Shown here piece after piece: positions 47,140 through 59,291 of a stretch of DNA of 64,000 nt. Numbering within the stretch: position 1 is the stretch's first letter; each line of letters begins with the position of its first letter. The notes below the pieces were generated by a model, which searched no databases, was not told where the DNA came from, and saw only the letters and a list, made by a program, of their open reading frames with translations. A program made the translations under genes and the position numbers. Source of the stretch: Artemisia argyi (Eukaryota > Streptophyta > Magnoliopsida > Asterales > Asteraceae); NCBI GenBank assembly GCA_030686995.1, contig CM060686.1, positions 73,421,757 through 73,485,756 on the forward strand, read 5' to 3'.

Positions 47140-48235
47140 AGTGGTATCAATCGCCTAACAATGGTTTAGGAGTGTGTGAAATTCGTTTTTATCAAACTTT
47201 TCCTTTAAAAGTTGCGTTTTTCATTTAAAAACGTGTACTTTACATTAAAAAGTTTTGATTTTTACGTGTTTTAGTGTTAAAGTTGTTGTTTTTATTGAAG
47301 TTTTAGTGATTACTAGTGTTTTGGGAAAGATTTGATCAAAAGAAACAAGTGAAAAAGGTGTTTTTGGTTGAAAAATCGTATTTTTGAGCTATTTGGCACG
47401 TTTACGCGTAAGTTTTTGCCTAAAACCCTGTTTCTACGCGTAAGTTTTTGCCTAAAACCCTTTTTCTACGCTCAAGTTGGAATCCTATGCAAAAGGTGAA
47501 ATCCTACGCTCAAGATCTACGCTTAAGATCCTACGCATAATTTTTCTACGCAAAAGATCCTACGCATAAGTTTTCTACAATATCAGAGATTACTCAGTAC
47601 TTCCCTGACTTGGATAAGTTTGTGGAATACTTCGACTTGGGATATCTTTCAAGCTTGGATAAGTTTGAGAGATTAGTTTGGTTTGTAAACCTTACGCGTA
47701 AAAAATCTTACGCATAAGCTAAACCTTACGCGTAACATAAATCTTACGCATAAACAAATAGCTTACGCATAAACTACTAATTCTACGCTTAAGAATTTTC
47801 TTACGCATAAGATTACTGTTTACGCATAACTTTTGTTTACGCATAACATTTACTTTACGCATAAGATTCTGTTTACGCCTAAGTTTACCATTTACGCTTA
47901 AGATTACTGTTTACGCATAAGATCAAAGGTTTACGCGTAAGTTTTTGACTTTTGACAACCAAACTTCAAACGGCCATAACTTTTGAACCGTAACTCCGTT
48001 TTCGACGAATTTGCTGTCAAAACGACCGTGAGACCAAGAAGAAGGACACGTTGAATCAATTTATTCATTCAACCCAAGTTTCGAGGCCTAAAAACGCTCC
48101 AGGAAGAAGTTATTAAGGTTTTAAGGTTTTAGATCAAAATTTTCACCATCCAAACTTGCATCAACTTACACTAATCACAACTCCTATTTCGGTGGAACGA
48201 TCCAAGTATCAACTTTATCAATCTACACTTCATCA
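47140..48235 (+). promoter_or_regulatory. Copia 2 leader with primer site and motif array
   Basis: TGGTATCAATCGC at 47142-47154, two bases after the LTR, is a Met-tRNA-type primer site. At about 47395-47945 there are some 23 copies of TTACGCATAAG or close variants (TACGCGTAAG, TACGCTCAAG, TACGCTTAAG), separated by 3 to 20 unrelated bases, with one gap at 47580-47690. The form TTACGCGTAA is a perfect palindrome. The leader has no long open frame. Confidence 0.85.
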
Positions 48236-51200
48236 ATGGCTACTCAGCAAGATATTCATGCAGCCGGTGTGGAAAATTGACCTCCAATGCTTGAAAAAGG
48301 TGGATATCTCCCATGGACAAGCCGCATGCTTCGTTACATCAAAACAAAGTCTGATGGTAAATTAATGATCAACTCCATTACAAATGGTCCATTTATGCCA
48401 AGACAAGTTCAAATTGAAGGCAATCCAAATACAACACCTCCTACTCAACCATTCATGCGTGAACAAACAGAAGCAAATTACACAGATGAAGACAAGAAGC
48501 AGATCGCCGCAGATGATATGGCAATGCATTTAATCCAACTTGGATTACCACGGGAGATCTTTGCTGCGGTCGACAGTTGTGAAACTGCTTATGCTATGTG
48601 GGAACGTGTTAGAAGGATATGTCATGGAACAGAGATTGGACAACAAGACATTGAGAACAAACTTCTTACTAAATGGGAGAACTTTACATCCACTAAAGGG
48701 GAACAAATTGAATCTTACTACACAAGGTTTTGCACATTGATGAATGAGTTAATCAGAAACAAGTTGACACCTCGAACAATTGCAACAAACATCAAATTCA
48801 TCAATAACCTTCCAGAAGAATGGGGTCGTTATGTTACAATTGTCAATCAAACAAAAGATTTACATAAGGTGAATTATGATCAACTCTATGACTTTTTGAA
48901 GCAAAACCAAGCTGAGGCTAATGAAGTAAGGAAAGATAGATTGGCAAAGAATCATGATCCTCTCGCATTAATTGCTACTACACCAACACCGCTACCAGTG
49001 AACACACAACAATCATCATCATCTTCCATTCACAACTACTTGCAACCATCATACGTTCAACAACCAACACCGGTCTACCAACAACAGTTCTACCCACAAC
49101 AACAACAAGTTATTCCACAACAGCAATACCCACACTTCCAAGAACCAGAATTCACTGACAATGATGAAGCTGCTGCAGCATTGACACAAGCGTTTGCTTT
49201 TCTGTCAAAGGCATTCCAAGGTCACTATTCTACACCCACAAACAACAACCAAAGGATTTCATCAAATACTCGCAACAGGAAGATCACTCAGCCGAGTTTC
49301 AATATGGGCAATGGAGGCTAAATGGTTGGAGTTTATGGGAATCAGCAAGGATATACTACTGGATTTAATATGGGCAATCAGAATATGCAAAATGCAGGTC
49401 AGTATGCAGGGAATCAGTATGGTCAGAATGCAGGGAATCAGTTAGGTCAGTTTGTTGGAAATTAGAGGGGTCAGAATGTTGGTAATCAAGCAATGGGTAA
49501 TCAGAATAGAAATGTTGCAGCTCCAGTAGTTGGGAATTTGGGAAATGTGAATCAGGGTAATCTGGTAAAGTGTTTCAACTGTCAGGGTGTAGGTCATATG
49601 GCAAGAAACTGTCCTACAAAACCAAACAAGAAAGATCTAGAGTACTAACAGAAAGTAGTGCTATTGGCACAAAAGGAAAAGGCAGGATTTCAGTTGAACG
49701 CAGAGGAGAATGACTTTATGGCTCTTATGGATGACATGGAAGACAGAGAGGATATCGATGTGAACTGCATATTCGTGGCGAATCTTCAGGAAGCTAAGTA
49801 TGACACGGATTCTGACACACTTCCTGTTTATGACACCAATGCACCATCTGAGGTATCAAATTTCAACACATGTCACAATAATGATATATTTGATATGTCT
49901 CCTCATGAGGAACAACATTCTGAGAAGCAAGCATACAATTATGATACATATCTAGACACGCCAAGTAGTAGCAATACTTCTTTAGCAACTCCAGATGTGA
50001 ATCATAATGGAGGCTTCGTTTCACAGCATGCTGAGAATGATGTGGAAACACGTACTTTGTTTGAATCATTATTGAATAATTGTCGTATTGAAATTGAGAA
50101 TGTGAAAAAGGTCAATCGCGATGTTAAGACCGCGAATATTAAATTGACCGCTGAACTTGAGAGTTACAAAGAAAACGTTAAAGCTTTTGAATTTCATAAC
50201 AAAAGATTGTCTGAATTAGAAACTGGTTTTCAAAATTCCGTTTCAAGGGAACAACAATTGCAACTCAAGTTTGATACACTTGATGTTAATTCTTTCAAAA
50301 AGATAAAATCTTTAAACGCGGAAATTTCTTATTTACAAAACCAACTTTCTAAACAAAAAACAGCTTAAACCAATCTTGAAAAAGAAAGGGATGAGTTGAA
50401 AAAGGACTTTGCAAAGAAAGAAGACAAACTTTTGGCCGAAATCGTAGAGTCAGAACACATGATTGCACATTTAGAAGAATTAGTGGTTAAGTCGGGTCAG
50501 TCAAGTCAAACAATGAAAATGATTTCAAATCAAACTAATCCGATTTACCATACGAAACATAAAGTGGCTCTTGGTAACAACACCCCCTGTAATCTCAAGA
50601 AAGCTCAGCAAGAACAGAATGTTTTGTACAATGGTAATGTGATTTACACCAAACATGATCCTCCCGTCGTTTGGGATTCTGTGCAAATGATAGAACATGT
50701 CGAAGAGAGCATAATTAAAATGAAACAAAAGGATTTGAAACCCATTGATTACAACAAATTGAACAAACTTTCGGGAATTACTTTTGTTCCACAAAAAGAA
50801 CCATCTGTGTTTTCCATAAAACGACCATTTTCAAAAATGTTTTCTAAGAAAGCAATTGCTTCCAAATCTCTTTCAAAAATAGAACAAATGTCTTCTAACA
50901 ACACTTTTAATACAAGTGAGGCTAGAGACATTCTGGATGACGTTAAAAAGAGAATTCAAGAACTTCAAAATATTGTTGCTTCTAAAACTACAATCAATAT
51001 TAACCACTTGCATTCCAGTTTTCATATTGAGCAGAAAAAAGTTTTTGAAAACGAAATTACTATCCCACTGAATAACATCAGTGCGAGGGTAATCCATTTT
51101 GAACAAGCTTTCTTAAAAGAAACGGCCGACTTTGTCAAGGACCACAAATCCCTGGTAAATGAAGCTAATGAAACTCGTGAAATCATGAATGTTTTGGAAA

Positions 51201-52440
51201 ACCTAAATGATTCTCTCTTCGAAGCTGTTATGACCACTGATATTATGTCCATCATTTTACAAACATATTCTGTTCAAGACGATGAACGACTAAGAGCTGA
51301 GACCTCCGCAATTGTTTCAAAATATGAAAATGCTCTTATAAAGATTGAAAAAGAAAATGTGTCATATTTTAAACAACTTGATCGAAAAAAGGAAGAATGC
51401 AAGTATGACAAATTGTCGTATGAACGTGACTTAAAGAACATAAAAGAGCAAAATGATATTTTGAGGGCTCAACTTGAAAGTCAAAAAGGAAAGGGTGAGG
51501 AATCTAAGTTTGCAAAACCATTGACTTCGGAGAAACCAAATGTTTCAAACACGGTTCAAAAACCAAAAATGTCAATTTCACGGTTTGCTCCAAAAGTCGA
51601 TGAGAAAAAGGATTTGACAAAACCAGTCACTCCAACACCCTTGCCTAAGAAAAGTGAAAATGTTAAGATTGTTGATAAAGGAAAAGCGGTTGTCGAAACA
51701 CCAAAAGTGATAGCACCTGGCCTTTTTAGGATTAGTCCTACTAGTGCGTCTGCCTCAACTTCTAAGACAAATGCGTGCAAAAAGGATAATTCTAAAAAGT
51801 CTAGTGATGCTAAAAAGGACAACAATATAAATCCTAATGCGTGTGCCTTACCTTCTACAAGATTAGAATGCACCTCTAGGAGCAGCAGACTAAAGCCTAG
51901 GAGCAATACAAGGAACAATAGAGTCTCGCCTGCATCTAAGAGTAGTAGCAAAAATAAAGTTGAAGAAGTAGAAGAACACCCTAGGAATTTATCGCTTTGT
52001 AATAAGAGACATGTTTCATCTGAATGTAATGTCGAGAGTACTGTTTCTAATGCATGTAATGACTCTATTTGTTTAATATGCAAGAAATGTTTAATTAATG
52101 ATGTTCATGATGAATGTGTTTCTAAGCATGTGAATGTTACGCCTGAACAGAAGAATGTTCCAAAAAGACCTAGTGCTAGATCCAGATCTATAGAAAGATT
52201 AGTTGCACGATTTAGGACTACCACTATTAGTCGAATGCCTAGGAACTATCTTAAGTTTTGTATGTGGATTCCGACGGGTAGATAGTTCACTCTTAATAAC
52301 GGCAAATTAGAAATAACTCAAGCTAAACAAGTAGCAACAGTCTATGAGTGTGATTCTGCTTTTACTCCTAACCCCATGGAACCAAATTCAAAACGGTTTC
52401 CAAATACAAACTCTTCTGTTCTTGGTAGGTTATCGAAATA
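48236..52440 (+). pseudogene. Copia 2 gag with coiled-coil extension
   Basis: One frame runs from an ATG at 48236 (MATQQDIHAAGVEN) to about 52440 with stops at 48278 (TGA), 49319 (TAA), 49463 (TAG), 49646 (TAA), 50366 (TAA) and 52283 (TAG). It contains the capsid domain (ADDMAMHLIQLGLPREIF, AMWERVRRICHGTEIGQQ, QIESYYTRFCTLMNELI), a Gln/Asn-rich low-complexity stretch, a zinc knuckle CFNCQGVGHMARNC (about 49572-49613), a long heptad-rich region (about 50050-51500) and a Cys cluster CLICKKCLINDVHDEC near 52070. It lies in a different frame from pol. Confidence 0.9.
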
Positions 52441-53667
52441 TGTATTTGGATCGTCGACTCGGGTTGCTCCAAGCACATGACCGGGAATTTAAAGCTGCTG
52501 ATCAATTTCGTCTCTAAATTCATGGGAACTGTATGCTTTGGAAATGATCATGTAGCAGCTATTCTGGGTTTTGGAGATCTTCAGTTTGGGAATTTTTTGA
52601 TCACCCGGGTTTACTACGTCGAAGGGTTGAGACACAACTTGTTTTCAGTCGGGCAGTTTTGTGATGCAGATTTAGAAGTTGCATTCAGGAGAAACACGGT
52701 TTTTATAAGAAATTTGGTTGGTGATGATCTCTTAACTGGTAATCGTGGTACAAACTTGTATGCTATCGACATCCACCAAATGGCTTCGATATCACCAATT
52801 TGTCTTATGACAAGGGCAACCGAAACTAAGTCCTGGCTGTGGCATAGAAGATTATCCCATCTCAATTTCGACACGATCAACAAGCTAGCCAAAGACAACA
52901 TCGTCACCGGACTTCCTAAATTCAAATACACCAAGGAACACCTATGTCCATCATGCGAAGAAGGAAAAAGTAAAAGAGCATCATATAAACCCAAAACCGT
53001 ACCTAGTTCGGAAGCAAGGTTACATATGTTGCACATGGACTTATGTGGCCTAATGAGAGTTGAAAGCATTAATGGGAAGAAGTATATTCTTGTTATTGTT
53101 GATGATAATTCAAGATATACTTGGGTAAAGTTTTTGAGATCAAAAGACAAAGCACAAGGCATCATCATCACCTTTCTGAAGCGTATTTAAGTTCTACTTC
53201 AAGCTCCAGTAAGGATTATAAGAACAGATAATGGCACAGAATTCACAAATCAGGAGTTAAGAACTTACCTCGAAGATGTTGGAATTACACATCAAACATC
53301 AGTTGTTAGAACTCCACAACAGAATGGGGTAGTTGAAAGAAGAAACGGAACTCTTGTGGAAGCTGCTCGCACAATGCTGATTTATTCTAGTGCACCACTT
53401 TTCTTATGGGCTGATGCTGTTGCCACTGCTTGTTTCACTCAAAATCGATCCCTAGTACATCCAAGATTCAATAAAACCCCATATGAGCTAGTGAACAACA
53501 GTAAACCTGACATCTCTTACCTTCACGTGTTTGGCGCTTTGTGCTATCCGACGAATGACAGAGAAGATCTAGGGAAGTTAAAAGCTAAGGGTGATATTGG
53601 AATCTTCATTGGATATTCAGAAAACTCGAGGGCATTCAGGGTGTAAAATAGAAGAACAAAAAGGATA
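52441..53667 (+). pseudogene. Copia 2 protease and integrase
   Basis: The pol frame begins near 52441 with the aspartic protease motif WIVDSGCSKHMTGN. VYYVEGLRHNLFSVGQ, the zinc-binding pre-integrase region (LSHLNFDT, CPSCEEGKSKRASY) and the integrase core follow, with MDLCGL, RTDNGTEF and PQQNGVVERRNG holding the DDE residues. Stops: TAA at 53188 where Copia 1 has Gln (KIQ), and TAA at 53644 near the end of the integrase. The C-terminal GIFIGYSENSRAFRV block, deleted in Copia 1, is kept here. Confidence 0.93.
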
Positions 53668-55947
53668 ATGGAGACGATGAATGTAAAGTTTGACGAGATT
53701 TCACAAATGGCTTCTGAGAGACTCGCTCTAGAACCCGCGCTTAATCCGATGGCTTATAATCAAAACGGATTAGGACCCGCACCAAACCAGCAGACTTCTG
53801 GACACATCAGTTCAGGACTCGTGCCTCAAGGAGCTCAGTCAACAAACACGGATAAACCTTCAGAACAAGAAATGGAAAAGTTCTTCGAGTTAATGTTTGA
53901 TGAATATTATGGTGGAACTTTGACAAATGCATCTCCACAACATTCCACTGCACCCGCTCAAAACCATCAACCACCACCACCATCACAAGATGCATCTACA
54001 ACAATCGAAGCTGAAACACCAACTCCCTCAACATCATCAACATCTACTCCAGCAACTCCAGTCATTGAAATTGTTCTACCAAGAGTTGATGAGCAAAATC
54101 AAAACACTAATTTTCAACAAGAACCAACAAATAATTCAAAAGATGTTGCGTTAGAAGAAGAAGTATTTGAAAACCCATTTGCAACAGACTCTGCTGAATC
54201 TTCTTCAAAGTTACAAGAACCATCTAACACACATATGTTTTACCCAAGGTACCCTTCTACGTTTCAATGGACAAAAGACCATCCAATAGAACAAGTTAAT
54301 GGTGAACCTTCAAAGCCAGTTCAGACAAGGAGACAACTTGCCACTGATCTCGAATTGTGCATTTACATTTGCTCAATCAGCCTCAAAGAACCAAAGAACA
54401 TTCGGGAAGCAATGGCAGAATACCCATGGATTGAAGCGATGTAGGAGGAAATTCTTCAATACGATTTACATGACAGTTGGGAACTTGTTGAACGACCACT
54501 TGATATACGTGTTCTTGATCTCAAGTGGTTGTGGAAGAACAAACCGGATGAGGAAATGACTGTTATTCGCAACAAAGCTCGTCTCGTGGCTAAAGGTTAT
54601 CCACAAGAAGAAGGGATAGATTTCGAGGATTCATTCGCGCCTGTAGCTAGACTTGAAGCAGTCCGGATTTTCTTAGCCTATACCGCTCACAAAAACATCA
54701 CAGTCTGTCAGATGGATATTAAGACTGCTTTCTTGAATGGAACTCTGAAAGAAGAAGTGTATGTGAGTCAGCCAGAGGGATTCATCGACAAAGATCATCC
54801 AGACTACGTCTACAAGCTTAAGAAAGCCATTTATGGTTTAAAACAAGCTCCAAGAGCGTGGTATGTCGAACTATCATCTTTCTTGCTCAAAAACAATTTC
54901 ACCAAAGGAACGGTTGATGACACCTTGTTTATCAAAAAATTCAAATATGACATTTTGATCGTTCAAATTTACGTGGACGACATAATTTTTGGATCAACCA
55001 ATCCTAACCATTCAAAACATTTTGAAAATCTCATGAAAAGCAAATTTGAAATGTCCATGATGGGGGAACTAAAATTCTTTCTTGGTTTACAAATACATCA
55101 ATCCCCTCGTGGTATTTTTATCAATCAAGCTAAATATACAATAGAGATTTTGAAAAAACATGGAATGGAAAATTGTGATTCTGTTGGTACACCAATGGTC
55201 ACTTCACCAACAATAGGTGCTGATCTGTTTGGGAAACCAATCGATCCGAAGAAATATCGGAGCATGATCGGTTCTCTCATGTACCTAACTGCTAGCTGAC
55301 CTGATATTCAATTTGCTGTTTGTTTGTTAGCACAGTTTCAGGTAAAGCCTACCGAACTTCACCTCAAAGAGGTTAAACGGATCTTTCGATACCTACGAAG
55401 CACCATTAACATGGGACTTTGGTATCCGAAGGATTCGGGGTTTAATCTAACAGCATTTTCAGATGCAGACCATGCCGGTGATCAAGTTACAACAAAGAGT
55501 ACATCAGGTGGAGCACAATTTTTGGGTGAAAAGCTAGTAACCTGGTCGTCAAAGAAACAGGATTGTACTATGCTATCAATCGCCAAAGCCGAGTATGTGT
55601 CTCTCTCTGCGTGTTTTGCCCAAGTTCTTTGGATGCAGACACAGCTCACAGATTATGGCTTTACTTTTGACAGAATACCTATGTATTGTGACTCAAAAAG
55701 TGCCATAGCCATCTCGTGCAATCCCGTACATCACTCTAAGACGAAGCATATCAAACTCCGCTACCATTTCATCAAAGAACATGTAGAAGAGGGTACTGTT
55801 GAATTATTTTTTGTTAAGACTGATTATTAACTCGCCGATCTATTTACTAAAGCCCTTCCAAAAGAACGGTTTGACTATTTAGTTCGACGAATTGGCATGC
55901 GAAGCCTAACTCCTGAGGAGCTAGAACGTCTTCTCGAATCTTCTTGA
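53668..55947 (+). pseudogene. Copia 2 reverse transcriptase and RNase H
   Basis: A Pro/Ser/Thr/Gln-rich linker (53668-54240) precedes the [67 protein letters not shown] and an intact YVDD at about 54970-54981. RNase H follows with DADHAGD, STSGGAQFLGEK, YCDSKSAIAI and KHIKLRYHFIKE. Stops are TAG 54442, TGA 55297 and TAA 55828; at all three Copia 1 still has Gln, Arg and Gln, so each is a C-to-T change. The final stop is TGA at 55945-55947 after LERLLESS. Confidence 0.93.
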
Positions 55948-58510
55948 AAATGTTTTTCAAAATCGCTTCGTTGTAAATATTTTTGAAAAAAACAAATACA
56001 AAAGTTGAAAAACCAACAAAAACAAAATACAAAAATATAGGATTTTCTAAAAATACAAAAACAATATAAAATAAAAAAAATCCAAAAATATTCTTCTCAT
56101 GACATGTCTCTCGTATAAATCAATATTCTGTACGTTTCTAGAAATGTCATTCAACAATAATACGGACATGTACAGATGCTTGAACGGGAGTTCTTTTAAA
56201 TGTTTTTCTAAAACATGTCGTTTCTCAAAAGTTTCTTCACAATGGCTTTCGTATACTTCAGTACGAAACCCGGACTTAAACGATGACTTCTGATTAATTT
56301 CAAATCAAGGACTCGTACGTTCAAAGATGAAATCATTTTCTAAAGTTCGAGTATAAACAAACGAAAAGGATTTCAAACATAAACTCGTTTTTCAAAATAC
56401 AATTCTTGAGCACTGTTTCAAGATTGTTCAAAAGATTTCTCAAAATCTTTCAAATGAGTGCTCAAGATAACTCCCTCAAAACCCTTAATTGATTTAAAAT
56501 GTGCTATCATTAAGGGGGAGTACAAAAACAATAATGTTCCGTATTCATGCAAATTGAAATCTGTCTTTCTCTCCAAAAAGCTTTTTTTTTACTCAGTTGA
56601 TATCAAAAATATCACGAAATGCTATTTTTGAGGGGGAGAAGACATGATTAAAATGTGATCAAAGATGTTTAAAGTTTGTGACTGAATCTCAGAAGAGCTC
56701 GACTCAGAATGTACCAATGAATTGACGAAGCTTAAAATGTCAGTAATCGAAAAGACTTGTCCTGGACGGGTAATAATTTCAAGCTAGTCTAACTAGTGAT
56801 GTAAGCGTGTCTCAAATAGGACTTGTCTGAGTAGAATGTACCGTATCGAGAGACTTTCTTTGGACTTGACCAGGACGGGTAATAACTTCAATCTAGTCTA
56901 ACTAGTGATGTAAGCGTGTCTCGAATCGGTCATGTTCACTGAAAGTGGATCAATTCAAAAAGTGCAAATTCCTCACGCATGTGCAAATTTCTTAAAAATT
57001 TCATGAGCACATGTGAAGGGGGAGTCCTTCATAAGAAATGCAAAACTCTCGAAGTGTCAACAATGTGTTTTATTATCATAAACACTTTGAGAGATTTTTC
57101 ATAAATGGTTTCATGGCAATTATAGGATAGTCATGGAGTTATAAGGTGACTAAGGTTAGGAAAAACCGTCCTATGATCCGCCAGGGCCGGAGGGATCTAC
57201 CTAAGGACAAATCCAATAGATTAGAATTAGAAGTCCTTAGGTATGATTGAAAAAAGGAGAAAATGAGAAAGGAGAAAGAAGGAGTTGAAGAATTAAAAAG
57301 AAAAGTTATGAAAAAGGGTGAAAAGAAATAGCCCTCCATATGTTCAACCTTAGGGCAGACACCGGGTTCAATTTGTATGCTACTGGTTGTTACTAAGGTA
57401 ACACCGGTATTGAAGATAAAGACGTCATGGACCTAGTGACGCACTGCACTTAACCTTCTAGCCACTCAAGTTCTCTTAAAAGAGCTTGTTTCATTCTCAC
57501 GGGGAACCAGTGTAATCTATCGACCTGTCTCTTAGAGATGGTTGATATTGAAGCAGGAGACCTCTCCCTAATCTCCGCATAGGAAACCAAATGTGCACTT
57601 ATCGAGTCTAGAGCCCCGAGATTCATCAAAAGATCTCATAGGAACACATGATATTTCTACACTGGTTGTTCATCATTAAGGACGCCAGATGTAAACTTAA
57701 GAGTCCTTCGCAGATCTTAGCAATCTGCCGAGAACGTTTATGAGAGAATTACAAATGTATTTCTCAATGATTGAACGGAAATTCCTGCCAGGGTCAACTT
57801 CAAACAGCCCTGACAGCAGGTCACTTTGGTAATTCTTTATGGGTTATGCTTAGTGTTCGCGGTGGTTTCAAATGGTCTACAGTCGTGGAGTGATCCCCAG
57901 CCACTCACCCAGTCATTGAGCTGCTTAGTAGGTCTTGTAAGCTCCCTAGGGAGTATCTGACATGGGAACGGCCTTGGTAAGGGTTAGAAGGAGTCTTCAC
58001 ACTATGCTGTTGACGATCTCTAATTCGAACCTGTAAGTACCGGTTGATTTATTGCTAACTATTTTCATGCAGCTACACATCACCTTCATGGCGAAGGATT
58101 CCACATGCTCATACATGCATCTCGAAGTCAAAGGAAAGTTCTCACAAAGATCAAAGCAAAGAAAGGTTCAAAGAAAGATTCTACGCAATGTGAAAGAATC
58201 TACAGAAGTAAAATGAAAAAGATCTGTGTGAAAGAACGAGAATAATAAATGCATGTATCACAAAGACTAAAGACGTATGAGCATGTTGGAATGGCGAACA
58301 ACCACCACAGACGCAGAAGTGACAAAAGGCAGATAACTCCACATCACAAAGGAACAAAGAACGATGAAAAGTCAGTCATCAAAGATCACAAAGCATGAAG
58401 GAACAAAGACTAAAGAGTATTCTACAACGACACACAAAGTTCAAGACAAAGATCACGGATGACCTAATCACGTGGAGCATCATTCGAATGACCACCCCTT
58501 AGGGGGAGAT
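55948..58510 (+). other. Copia 2 noncoding 3' region
   Basis: No coding frame. GGGGGAG tracts lie at 56513, 56632, 57018 and 58502, the last being the polypurine tract next to the LTR. From about 56630 on, the sequence aligns with the complement of Copia 1 26960-24930. A duplicated block (GACGGGTAATAA, CTAGTCTAACTAGTGATG, TAAGCGTGTCTC) occurs at 56765-56815 and 56873-56925. The part at 55948-56500 is A-rich and unmatched. Confidence 0.8.
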
Positions 58511-58907
58511 TGTTAGCATTAAAAATATGTATTGAGAAGTGATGGTCATTCTCATATTTGGAACTTTGTAATGTGTCTTAGTTTATGGAATAGGATAGTC
58601 ATTGGGCTTTGGACTTGGTAAGCTAATGTGTTATGTGCAATGTTATATAAGCCTTATTATCTAGTCATGTAACCAAGTCCAAGCCCAAGCCCATAGAAAG
58701 CCTTTAGGGCATTATCTCTCATGTACTATATAAACACCTCAAAGGCTCATTTGAGGTGCGTGCTTGTGTGTGTTTTTTAATAAAAGTTCTCTTCATCTTA
58801 TCATTCTCTTTCAATATTAACGCCACACATATATAACATCAAGTCACCATCTTTACTTCATTTACGTGCTATATTGGTGTTAAAGTTGATATATCTAAGG
58901 TCCTACA
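58511..58907 (+). repeat. 3' LTR of Copia 2
   Basis: 397 bp, TGTTAGCATT to CCTACA. It lacks about 11 bp of the TG-rich segment present in the 5' LTR. The TGGAT target copy follows. Confidence 0.95.
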
Positions 58908-59118
58908 TGGATTGTTGTGACACTTGGTGGTATATTTGATTCAACAAAGGCTTTCCACTGAGTGTCACTTAAGACCCATTTTCCGTTTATGTTTTTTTTA
59001 TCTTTGTTTTGTAACGGTACCTATCGGTGCCATTAAGATAAAGCATGTCGCTCTGTTCTTTGAAATACTCGGTAAAAACATCAGGTAAGATCTGTTATTG
59101 AAATTGTAATGTATATGT

Positions 59119-59174
<56 letters not shown>

Positions 59175-59291
59175 ATAATTATGCTATTAGTTTACTAAAT
59201 TTTGTTTGTAGTACTTGTAGGAAAATTCTATTAGTACCTGATGAGTTTCTTCTGTTTGTCGGACATATTGGAATAGAAATTGTTGTGCCAT
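58908..59291 (-). pseudogene. B3-domain gene, 5' half (exon 1 and start of exon 2)
   Basis: Exon 1 at 59291-59238 starts with ATG (MAQQFLFQYVRQTEETHQ) and ends at a GT donor. Exon 2 starts at 59091 after CAG and reads ILPDVFTEYFKEQSDMLYLN, then GTDRYRYKTKIKK, then in another frame NINGKWVLSDTQWKAFVES and NIPPSVTTI, where Copia 2 enters. The frame change sits at an A run (about 58995-59002), a 1-nt loss or a sequencing error. Removing Copia 2 and one TGGAT copy joins VTTI to HFIKIG in frame. The GKW.L...W..FV pattern is like a B3 domain, so the gene would have at least two. Confidence 0.72.
59127..59170. repeat. 44-nt T run in intron 1 of the B3 gene
   Basis: A pure T tract of about 44 nt. 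A second one of equal length is at 60183-60226. Confidence 0.95.

Larger units (their letters stand above)
46732..58907 (+). mobile_element. Copia element 2: full-length, defective (12.2 kb), inserted in the B3 gene
   Basis: LTRs at 46732-47139 (408 bp) and 58511-58907 (397 bp), with an exact target duplication TGGAT (46727-46731, 58908-58912). The length difference comes mainly from a TG-repeat indel; otherwise about six differences were seen, near 98.5% identity. Order: LTR, primer site, leader with motif array, gag, protease, integrase, RT, RNase H, noncoding 3' region, polypurine tract, LTR. Gag-pol has eleven in-frame stops and one frameshift. It is a relative of Copia 1 but lacks the accessory frame. 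It splits B3 exon 2 in opposite orientation to the gene. Confidence 0.95.
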
